The position numbers and the translations under genes were made by a program. Shown in pieces: positions 53,666-60,472 of a stretch of 64,000 bases of DNA. The stretch covers positions 1-64,000 of the forward strand of contig NZ_QLTK01000011.1 in NCBI RefSeq assembly GCF_003269035.1, given 5' to 3'. Position 1 is the first letter of the stretch. Each line of letters starts with the position of its first letter. The DNA comes from Paraburkholderia bryophila. GTDB lineage: Bacteria; Pseudomonadota; Gammaproteobacteria; Burkholderiales; Burkholderiaceae. The notes beneath the pieces were generated by a model. The model did not search any database, was not told where the DNA came from, and saw only the letters and a list, made by a program, of their open reading frames with translations.

Positions 53666-54934
53666 ATGCCGAAGCTCGTCCACGTGGTCGGCGCGGGCCT
53701 TGCCGGCCTGGCCGCCGCGGTGCAACTGCAGCGGCGCGGCGCGCAAGTCGTGCTGCACGAGGCAGCGAGCTACGCAGGAGGACGTTGCCGTTCGTATTAC
53801 GACGCGAAGCTGGGCGCAACGCTCGACAGCGGCAATCACATCGTGTTGGCAGGCCATGCCGCGACGCTGAACTACATGCGGGCGATCGGCGCCGCCGACC
53901 AACTGGACGGTCCGGCGCAGCCCGACTATCCGTTCGTCGATCTGGCCACGCGGGCGCGCTGGACCGTGCGCATGTCACCAGGCCATTTGCCCTGGTGGAT
54001 CTTCGACTCGAACGCGCGCGTGCCGAACACCGGGCCGGGCGATTATCTGTCGCTCGTGCCGTTGCTGTTCGCCAGGCCCGGACGCAGCGTCGCGCAAACC
54101 ATGCGCGCCAATGGTCCGTTGTGGGACCGCCTGCTGCGGCCGCTGTTTCATGCGCTGCTGCAGGTCGAGCCGCGTGAGGCATCGGCGGAATTGACGGCTG
54201 CCATGGTGCGGGAGACTTTGCTCGCCGGCGGCCTCGCATGGCGTCCGCTGATGGCGCGCAATGGCCTCGGTAGCGCTTTCGTCGACCCGGCGCTGCGACT
54301 GCTGCAGCATGGCGGCGCGACCATCCGGCTGGATTCGGGTCTGACGGCAATCGGTTTCGCCGCCGACCAGCCCCGCGTGCAGACGCTGACTTTCGCGCAG
54401 GAACAGATTGCCGTCGAGGCCAATCAGGCCGTGATTCTCGCTGTGCCGCCGGAGATCGCGCAGACGCTGGTGCCCGGCATGCGCGCGCCGACGCGCTTCG
54501 CAGCCGCCGCGAGCGTCCATTTCGCGGTCGAGCCGCCGTTCGGCTTGCCGCCGCTCACCGGACTGCTCAACGCAACGGGCGAATGGCTGTTCGCATCCGA
54601 CGGACGCCTCTGCGTGACCGTCGGCCACCCTGAAGCCCTGCTCGACACGCCGCACGAAGCGCTCGCGGCGACCGTGTGGGCCGAAGTCGCCCAGGCAGCC
54701 GGTCTGCCCGCCACGCCGATGCCGGCCTGGCAGGTCGTGATGAACCCACGCGCGAGCTTCGCTGCGCTGCCGGACCAGGAAACGCTGCGTCCCGGCACGC
54801 GCACTCGCTGGAACAACCTGATGCTCGCGGGCGACTGGACGGCCACCGGCCTGCCCGCGACGATTGAAGGCGCGATCCGCTCCGGCCAGAAGGCCGCGGA
54901 TACGTTGCTGAATGAACCGATGGAACGCCGATGA
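53666..54934 (+). CDS. hpnE: Hydroxysqualene dehydroxylase HpnE
   Basis: A 422-residue FAD-dependent amine-oxidase-like enzyme. The dinucleotide motif is HVVGAGLAGLAAAVQLQRRG, with HEAASYAGGRCRSYYD, and the C-terminal FAD block MLAGDWTATGLPATIEGAIR. HpnE reduces hydroxysqualene to squalene. The ATG at 53666 starts 4 bases after the hpnD stop, and the stop overlaps the shc start by 4 bases, so the three genes are tightly coupled. Confidence 0.9.
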   Translation: MPKLVHVVGAGLAGLAAAVQLQRRGAQVVLHEAASYAGGRCRSYYDAKLGATLDSGNHIVLAGHAATLNYMRAIGAADQLDGPAQPDYPFVDLATRARWTVRMSPGHLPWWIFDSNARVPNTGPGDYLSLVPLLFARPGRSVAQTMRANGPLWDRLLRPLFHALLQVEPREASAELTAAMVRETLLAGGLAWRPLMARNGLGSAFVDPALRLLQHGGATIRLDSGLTAIGFAADQPRVQTLTFAQEQIAVEANQAVILAVPPEIAQTLVPGMRAPTRFAAAASVHFAVEPPFGLPPLTGLLNATGEWLFASDGRLCVTVGHPEALLDTPHEALAATVWAEVAQAAGLPATPMPAWQVVMNPRASFAALPDQETLRPGTRTRWNNLMLAGDWTATGLPATIEGAIRSGQKAADTLLNEPMERR

Positions 54935-56970
54935 ACGACTTATCTCAAGCTCAGCCGCTGGACGCCGTCCTGCCCGAAATCGCCGGCACCGACGCCGCCG
55001 CGGTCGCGACGCCGGTCGCGCAAGCGCCCGACGCCTCGCTCGACGCCTCGCTCGACGCCGCGATTACGCGCGCGACCGACGCGATCCTCGCCGCGCAGAA
55101 ACCGGACGGCCACTGGGTCTACGAACTCGAAGCCGACGCGACGATTCCCGCCGAATACGTGTTGCTGGTCCACTACCTCGGCGAAACGCCGAACCTGGAA
55201 CTGGAGCAGAAGATCGGCCGTTATCTGCGCCGCATCCAGATGGCGGAGGGCGGCTGGCCGTTGTTCACCGACGGCGCGCTCGACATCAGCGCGAGCGTGA
55301 AGGCCTACTTCGCGCTCAAGATGATCGGCGACCCGGTCGACGCCGAGCACATGGTCCGCGCCCGTGAGGCGATTCTGGCCCATGGCGGCGCGGAAACGGT
55401 CAATGTCTTCACGCGAATTCTGCTCGCGCTGTTCGGCGTGGTGTCGTGGCGCGCGGTGCCGATGATGCCGGTTGAAATCACGCTTTTGCCGGCATGGTTC
55501 CCGTTCCATCTGTCGAAGGTGTCGTACTGGGCGCGGACCGTGATCGTGCCGCTGCTGGTGCTCAACGCGAAGCGGCCGGTGGCGCGCAATCCGCGGCGCG
55601 TGCGGATCGACGAGCTGTTCCGCGGCGCGCCGGTCAACGTCGGCCCGCGCGATCGGGCGCCGCACCAGCACCTCGGCTGGTTCCGCTTTTTCAGCGGTGT
55701 GGACGTACTGCTGCGCGCGGTCGACGGTTTGTTTCCGAAAGCGACGCGCGAACGTGCGGTGCGCGCGGCCGTGGCGTTCGTCGACGAACGGCTGAACGGG
55801 GAAGACGGCCTCGGCGCGATTTTCCCGGCCATGGCCAATTCGGTGATGATGTACGACGTGCTCGGCTATCCGGCGGATCATCCGAATCGCGCGATCGCGC
55901 GCCGGTCGATCGAGAAGCTGCTCGTCATCAAGGATGACGAAGCGTATTGCCAACCGTGTCTGTCGCCGGTGTGGGACACCTCGCTGGTGGCGCACGCGCT
56001 GCTCGAAACCGGCGAGGCGCATGCCGAACAGGCCGCTGAACGCGGGCTCGCATGGCTGCGGCCGCTGCAGATTCTCGACGTGCGCGGCGACTGGATTTCG
56101 CGGCGGCCGAACGTGCGTCCTGGCGGCTGGGCGTTCCAGTACAACAACGCGCACTATCCGGACGTCGACGATACGGCGGTGGTCGCGATGGCAATGCAGC
56201 GCTCGGCCGCGCTCACGCAATCCGACGTGGATCGCGAAGCGATTGCGCGCGCGCGCGAATGGGTGGTCGGCATGCAGAGCAGCGACGGCGGCTGGGGCGC
56301 GTTCGAGCCGGAAAACACCCAGTACTACCTGAACAACATTCCGTTCTCCGATCACGGCGCCTTGCTCGATCCGCCGACCGCGGACGTGTCGGGTCGCTGT
56401 TTGTCGATGCTCGCGCAACTCGGCGAATTGCCGAAGGACAGCGAGCCGGCACAACGCGCATTCGACTACATGCTGAAGGAGCAGGAATCGGACGGTAGCT
56501 GGTACGGCCGCTGGGGCCTGAATTACATCTATGGCACGTGGACCGCGCTGTGTTCGCTGAACGCAGCCGGCTTCCCACACGACGACCCGCGCATGAGGCG
56601 CGCCGCGCAGTGGCTCCTGTCGATCCAGAACGAGGACGGCGGCTGGGGCGAAGGCGGCGAGAGTTACAAGCTCGACTATCGCGGTTACGAACGCGCGCCG
56701 AGCACCGCTTCGCAAACCGCGTGGGCGCTGCTGGGGCTGATGGCCGTCGGCGAGGTCAATCACGAAGCGGTGGCGCGCGGCGTCGCGTATTTGCAGCGCG
56801 AACAGCGCGAGCACGGCTTGTGGGACGAAACGCGCTTCAGCGCAACCGGTTTCCCGCGCGTGTTTTATCTGCGCTACCACGGCTATCGCAAGTTCTTCCC
56901 GCTGTGGGCGCTGGCGCGTTTCCGTCATTTGAAGCGCAACGGACTCACGCGCGTCGCGGTCGGGATGTAA
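54931..56970 (+). CDS. shc: Squalene-hopene cyclase
   Basis: A 679-residue cyclase (also hpnF) that converts squalene to hopene and hopanol at the membrane. The catalytic acid motif DXDD is in NNAHYPDVDDTAVVAMAM. QW repeats are frequent (QSSDGGWGAFEPENTQYYLN, QESDGSWYGRWGLNYIYGTW, QNEDGGWGEGGESYKLDYRG). The length is slightly above the usual 630 because of a hydrophilic alanine-rich N-terminal leader (1-45). Confidence 0.95.
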   Translation: MNDLSQAQPLDAVLPEIAGTDAAAVATPVAQAPDASLDASLDAAITRATDAILAAQKPDGHWVYELEADATIPAEYVLLVHYLGETPNLELEQKIGRYLRRIQMAEGGWPLFTDGALDISASVKAYFALKMIGDPVDAEHMVRAREAILAHGGAETVNVFTRILLALFGVVSWRAVPMMPVEITLLPAWFPFHLSKVSYWARTVIVPLLVLNAKRPVARNPRRVRIDELFRGAPVNVGPRDRAPHQHLGWFRFFSGVDVLLRAVDGLFPKATRERAVRAAVAFVDERLNGEDGLGAIFPAMANSVMMYDVLGYPADHPNRAIARRSIEKLLVIKDDEAYCQPCLSPVWDTSLVAHALLETGEAHAEQAAERGLAWLRPLQILDVRGDWISRRPNVRPGGWAFQYNNAHYPDVDDTAVVAMAMQRSAALTQSDVDREAIARAREWVVGMQSSDGGWGAFEPENTQYYLNNIPFSDHGALLDPPTADVSGRCLSMLAQLGELPKDSEPAQRAFDYMLKEQESDGSWYGRWGLNYIYGTWTALCSLNAAGFPHDDPRMRRAAQWLLSIQNEDGGWGEGGESYKLDYRGYERAPSTASQTAWALLGLMAVGEVNHEAVARGVAYLQREQREHGLWDETRFSATGFPRVFYLRYHGYRKFFPLWALARFRHLKRNGLTRVAVGM

Positions 56971-56973
56971 CGG

Positions 56974-57708
56974 ATGCCGCTTTCGACAACGCCGTCCGGC
57001 GCGGCTGGCCACGCCGGCTTGCCGGTGATCGTGGTGACGGGCATGGCGTTCGAGGCGCGCATCGCGCGCGGCGAGGGCGTCGAGGTGGTCTACGCGGCGC
57101 GCGCCGATCTGCTGGAGCGCGCGTTGAGCGCGGCGGTGGCGCGCGGTTGCGCGGGTATCGTGAGTTTTGGCACTGCGGGCGGATTGGCGCCGGATCTGGA
57201 ACCGGGTTCGATCATCGTCGCGGATGCCGTGGAGGGCCCGTTAGGGCGTCTCCAGACCGATCGGGCGTGGGCTGACAGGCTGGCGGCCGCGCTGACGGCT
57301 GGACCGCTCAAGGCGCGTCTGAAACGCGGTCTCGTGGCTGCCGTGACTGCTCCGCTGGTGAGCGCGGACGACAAGAGCGTGCTGCACCGCTCGACCGGCG
57401 CGTTGGCGGTAGATATGGAGTCGCACATTGCCGGTGCGACGGCTGCCGCACAGGGCGTGCCGTTCGCGGTGTGCCGCGCGATCGTCGATCCAGCCTGGCG
57501 GACACTGCCGTCGGCCGCGACCGCGGGTCTGCGCGACGATGGCAGCACGGCGCTCGGGCCGATTCTGCGGGAATTGCTGCGCCAGCCGTCGCAGCTTGGC
57601 GCACTGATCCAGGTGGCGGTGGATGCGCGGGCGGCGCGAGGTTCGCTGGTTCAAGCGCGGCGCGCGATGACCGAGGCGGGTGCTTTGCGGATGGTCGCGG
57701 CGGTGTGA
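56974..57708 (+). CDS. hpnG: Hopanoid-associated nucleoside phosphorylase HpnG
   Basis: A 244-residue phosphorylase-like protein that removes adenine from adenosylhopane to give ribosylhopane. The pattern of the nucleoside-phosphorylase superfamily is seen in IVSFGTAGGLAPDLEPGSII, VADAVEGPLGRLQTDRAWAD and the substrate block STGALAVDMESHIAGATAAA. It starts 4 bases after the shc stop and is the last gene of the hpnD-hpnE-shc-hpnG operon. Confidence 0.87.
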   Translation: MPLSTTPSGAAGHAGLPVIVVTGMAFEARIARGEGVEVVYAARADLLERALSAAVARGCAGIVSFGTAGGLAPDLEPGSIIVADAVEGPLGRLQTDRAWADRLAAALTAGPLKARLKRGLVAAVTAPLVSADDKSVLHRSTGALAVDMESHIAGATAAAQGVPFAVCRAIVDPAWRTLPSAATAGLRDDGSTALGPILRELLRQPSQLGALIQVAVDARAARGSLVQARRAMTEAGALRMVAAV

Positions 57709-57745
57709 GCAGGCGGTTTCGCCCGCTGGGCTTGGCGTCGATTGA

Positions 57746-57806
57746 TTTTCCCTAAGAATTCAGTAGATATTGAATAACTAGGGAAAACCCTTATATTTGG
57801 TACAAT
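57746..57806 (+). promoter_or_regulatory. Promoter and inverted repeat upstream of the thioesterase
   Basis: TTTTCCCTA (57746-57754) and TAGGGAAAA (57779-57787) are perfect inverted arms. The second arm runs into AGGGAAAACCCT, a smaller inverted repeat. TACAAT (57801-57806) is a good -10 hexamer 65 bases before the ATG. The -35 region overlaps the repeat, consistent with a repressor operator. Confidence 0.45.
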
Positions 57807-57870
57807 GTCAGTGTTAACCCTAGGTTGAGGCGGCGAGCCTCCACCTGGCGCCTCGAACACGGAGTACCAA

Positions 57871-58356
57871 ATGAATTTCCATACCAGAAAGTGGGTCAAG
57901 CCCGAAGATCTCAACCCTAACGGCACGCTGTTCGGCGGGAGCCTGCTGCGCTGGATCGACGAAGAAGCCGCGATCTACGCAATCTGCCAACTGGACAACC
58001 AGCGGGTGGTGACCAAGTTCATGTCTGAAATCAATTTCGTCAGCTCTGCGCGGCAAGGCGACATTATCGAACTCGGCATGACCGCCACGCACTTTGGCCG
58101 CACCTCGCTGACGCTGCGCTGTGAAGTGCGCAACAAAATCACACGCAAGAGCATCCTGACCGTCGAAAAGATGGTGTTCGTCAATCTGGACGAAAACGGC
58201 GAACCGGCACCCCACGGACGTACGCAGATCCGTTATGCGGAAGAGGCGTTTGCGAGGTATCGCGAAGGGTCGCGGCCGGTGGCGGTACCGCAAGGGGTGG
58301 CAGCCGCTGAAGAAGAAATGGCTGGGGCGAGAGCCGAGGTGGATAGCCTGCATTGA
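57871..58356 (+). CDS. Acyl-CoA thioesterase, hotdog fold (YciA/BACH type)
   Basis: A 161-residue hotdog thioesterase that hydrolyses acyl-CoA. Visible motifs are NPNGTLFGGSLLRWIDEEAA with the active-site Asp region, KFMSEINFVSSARQGDIIEL, and FGRTSLTLRCEVRNK. The length is a little above the typical 130-150 because of a charged C-terminal tail. GGAG lies about 9 bases before the ATG. It lies between the two hopanoid gene groups but has its own promoter and terminator. Confidence 0.88.
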   Translation: MNFHTRKWVKPEDLNPNGTLFGGSLLRWIDEEAAIYAICQLDNQRVVTKFMSEINFVSSARQGDIIELGMTATHFGRTSLTLRCEVRNKITRKSILTVEKMVFVNLDENGEPAPHGRTQIRYAEEAFARYREGSRPVAVPQGVAAAEEEMAGARAEVDSLH

Positions 58357-58445
58357 GGCTGGATGCGCAACCGGTGGCGCTTTGCTGGCCGGCCGCGCGG
58401 CGTTGCATTCGGAAGGCGTCACGCCCGTTTTACCGTTTCAGCTTG

Positions 58446-58473
58446 GCCCCGCTTTGCGCGGGGCTCTTTCTTT
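58446..58473 (+). terminator. Intrinsic terminator after the thioesterase
   Basis: GCCCCGC (58446-58452), a 5-base loop and GCGGGGC (58458-58464), then TCTTTCTTT. It ends the thioesterase transcript about 90 bases past its stop. Confidence 0.78.
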
Positions 58474-58511
58474 GTCCGCCTTCTACGGCGCTCAGCGCAG
58501 CACGCCAGCGT

Positions 58512-58760
58512 TTAGCGCTTTCTTTGTGCTGTTCTTTGGGCGTAGACATAGGCGGTAATGATCAGTACGGTAATTCCGTCAATGATTCCGAGTGTGGGTA
58601 GGGGATTTGTCCACTTGTCCATATTGGTCGTCCGTGAGTAAAACGGAGGACCGCCGCCATACGCTTCTTGCAGATTAAGTACGTTGAACGCGATGACTAG
58701 CGACAGCAGGAGTAGCAAAAGGCCACCCAGAATAATATTAAAAATTTTATTGCGAACCAT
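58512..58760 (-). CDS. Small two-helix membrane protein, possible immunity protein
   Basis: An 82-residue protein with two membrane segments (FNIILGGLLLLLLSLVIAFN at 7-26 and LGIIDGITVLIITAYVYA at about 57-74). A 30-residue loop between them (LQEAYGGGPPFYSRTTNMDK) probably faces the periplasm. It starts 1 base after the stop of the peptidoglycan-targeting gene, is AT-richer than its surroundings, and matches the position and topology expected of an immunity protein against a periplasmic toxin. The family is not recognised; the role is inferred. Confidence 0.65.
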   Translation of the reverse strand: MVRNKIFNIILGGLLLLLLSLVIAFNVLNLQEAYGGGPPFYSRTTNMDKWTNPLPTLGIIDGITVLIITAYVYAQRTAQRKR

Positions 58761-58761
58761 A

Positions 58762-59247
58762 TTAATACCTGACGTTCAGCGGTATATAACAATCTGGAGA
58801 TGACGAGGTAGCTGCCTTTAGGTCACGCAACAAATCTTCCATTCGGCCATGCAGATTAATGCAGCCAGCGCTGCCCGCATGGGTGCCACCGTGGATAAAA
58901 AAGCCTTCGCGATTATACGTTTGGGTGCCGGGAAAAACGTGAATAGTGATCCGATGATTTCCCCATGCTGCTCGAGGCGCAAGGCTGTACCAACGATTTG
59001 TCCACATTTGCGACGGCTGAATCCAGTACTGACCTTGCGGGATGGGACCTGCATTGATTTCACGTTGCCGACCGACAGAGTAGTCGAACGCACCGTTATA
59101 TTTGGGACTCCCAGAAACGACTGCATAAGCTCGCCCATTGAGACCAATCATGGATAGAAAGCGGCCATCAAACCTGAGCGATATCTGCGATCGCGCGCAG
59201 TTCGGAACGGTCGGTATTCCGCGTTCGGCCGCATATCTGTTCGGCAT
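58762..59247 (-). CDS. Tlde1-like (DUF2778) L,D-transpeptidase-fold effector candidate
   Basis: A 161-residue protein with the YkuD-like catalytic pattern of the DUF2778/Tlde1 group: His119 and Cys129 in FFIHGGTHAGSAGCINLHGR, preceded by GAFDYSVGRQREINAGPIPQ and GQYWIQPSQ. Tlde1 proteins are type VI effectors that cut or modify peptidoglycan tetrapeptides. There is no signal peptide, as expected for a T6SS cargo. The base composition is AT-richer than the neighbours, which suggests transfer. No vgrG, hcp or adaptor is near. The downstream membrane protein may protect the producer. The start has no clear Shine-Dalgarno. Confidence 0.75.
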   Translation of the reverse strand: MPNRYAAERGIPTVPNCARSQISLRFDGRFLSMIGLNGRAYAVVSGSPKYNGAFDYSVGRQREINAGPIPQGQYWIQPSQMWTNRWYSLAPRAAWGNHRITIHVFPGTQTYNREGFFIHGGTHAGSAGCINLHGRMEDLLRDLKAATSSSPDCYIPLNVRY

Positions 59248-59404
59248 TTTTGCATGGAAATGATGGCGGTGAAGAATTCATCTTAACTGGTAAATGTAGT
59301 GTCGTTATGCAAATGCGGTATCCCGATAACAATATGGGTGGTTTGGTGAAAAAAGATAGCCAGTACGGCGCGAGGGATCACTTTGAATTTCCAGAAAACA
59401 ATAA

Positions 59405-59439
59405 AAAACGGCTTCCTTATAAGTGAAGGAAGCCGTTTT
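59405..59439. terminator. Bidirectional intrinsic terminator
   Basis: A perfect 14-bp stem (59405-59418 and 59426-59439, arms AAAACGGCTTCCTT and AAGGAAGCCGTTTT) with a 7-base loop. It has A- and T-tracts on both sides. It lies 39 bases after the mlaA stop and terminates the hpnN-mlaA transcript. Confidence 0.9.
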
Positions 59440-59477
59440 ACAATCCGCCAAAGTGAACTACGACGATCTCTTGTTCC

Positions 59478-60470
59478 CTACTGCGTGCTGGGCACCGCCG
59501 CCGGCTGCTTACCCACTTCCGGCACAGGTTGCGGCGTCGGCGCTACCGCGCCCGAAGCCGCCGCCGGCGCTGCCGGCATAGCGCCCGCCGCACCGCTAGC
59601 CGGCGCATCGCCCGGGTCGGCGTAGTTCGGTACGCCCGCAGGCACGCCCGTAGCCGCTCCAGACGCCGCATTCGGCGCTTCGGCGGCATCGCCCGGGTCC
59701 GCATAGTTCGGCAATCCGCCCGCCGTGCCCTTCGGCGCGGCCGAGGCGCCCGAATCGCCCTGATCGTCGTAGTTCGGCAACGGCGCCGCGTTGTCGCTCG
59801 TCCCGCGCAAACGCGCCTTGCGCTGCTGCGTATACGCGTCCCGCACGAACGAGTATTTATCCAGCGCCGCCTGCTGCAGCAAATCGGTCGCGCCCAGCAA
59901 GTCGGACCGCACGCTCACGAACTGCAGGATGTACAGCGGATTGCGCAGGGCCGGCTCCATGTAGTTCAACGGGTTGAACTTCACGTCGACCACCAGCCCC
60001 ATGCTGTCTCGTACCGTGCTCGGACCGAACAGCGGCAGAACCAGATACGGACCCGACGGCACACCCCAGTGGCCCAACGTCAGCCCGAAATCCTGATGAT
60101 GTTTCGGCAGCCCGGCCGGCGTTGCCCAGTCCAGCAGGCCGCCCAAACCGAAGGTCGAGTTGAACGCGAAACGCACGAGGTCTTCGGTCGCATCCGTGAT
60201 CTTCAATTGCAACAACGCGTTCGCGGCGTTGCTCAGGTCGCCCAGGTTCGAGAAGAAGTTGCTGACGGCGGTACGCAACGGCTGCGGCGTCACTTTCTGA
60301 TAGCCCTGCGCGACGGGCCGCGCAACGTAGGTGTCCAGTCCGTCGTTGAATTTGAACACCACGCGGTTGACCGGTTCGAATGGGTCGCCGGGCTTGCGGT
60401 CGGGACCGGTGGCGCAGCCAGAGATCAGACCGGTAGCGGCCAGCGCCAACACGGTGTTACGCAGCTTCAT
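59478..60470 (-). CDS. mlaA: Outer-membrane lipoprotein MlaA (VacJ) with repeat tail
   Basis: A 330-residue lipoprotein of the Mla phospholipid-transport pathway, which removes misplaced phospholipids from the outer leaflet. The signal and lipobox are LALAATGLISGC. The VacJ core (30-225) has DPFEPVNRVVFKFNDGLDTY, GLGGLLDWATPAGLPKHHQD and FGPSTVRDSMGLVVD. The C-terminal 100 residues are a low-complexity Ala/Pro/Gly tail with three PNYxDxGD repeats, not part of the usual family. It follows hpnN by 2 bases. Confidence 0.92.
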   Translation of the reverse strand: MKLRNTVLALAATGLISGCATGPDRKPGDPFEPVNRVVFKFNDGLDTYVARPVAQGYQKVTPQPLRTAVSNFFSNLGDLSNAANALLQLKITDATEDLVRFAFNSTFGLGGLLDWATPAGLPKHHQDFGLTLGHWGVPSGPYLVLPLFGPSTVRDSMGLVVDVKFNPLNYMEPALRNPLYILQFVSVRSDLLGATDLLQQAALDKYSFVRDAYTQQRKARLRGTSDNAAPLPNYDDQGDSGASAAPKGTAGGLPNYADPGDAAEAPNAASGAATGVPAGVPNYADPGDAPASGAAGAMPAAPAAASGAVAPTPQPVPEVGKQPAAVPSTQ

Positions 60471-60472
60471 GC

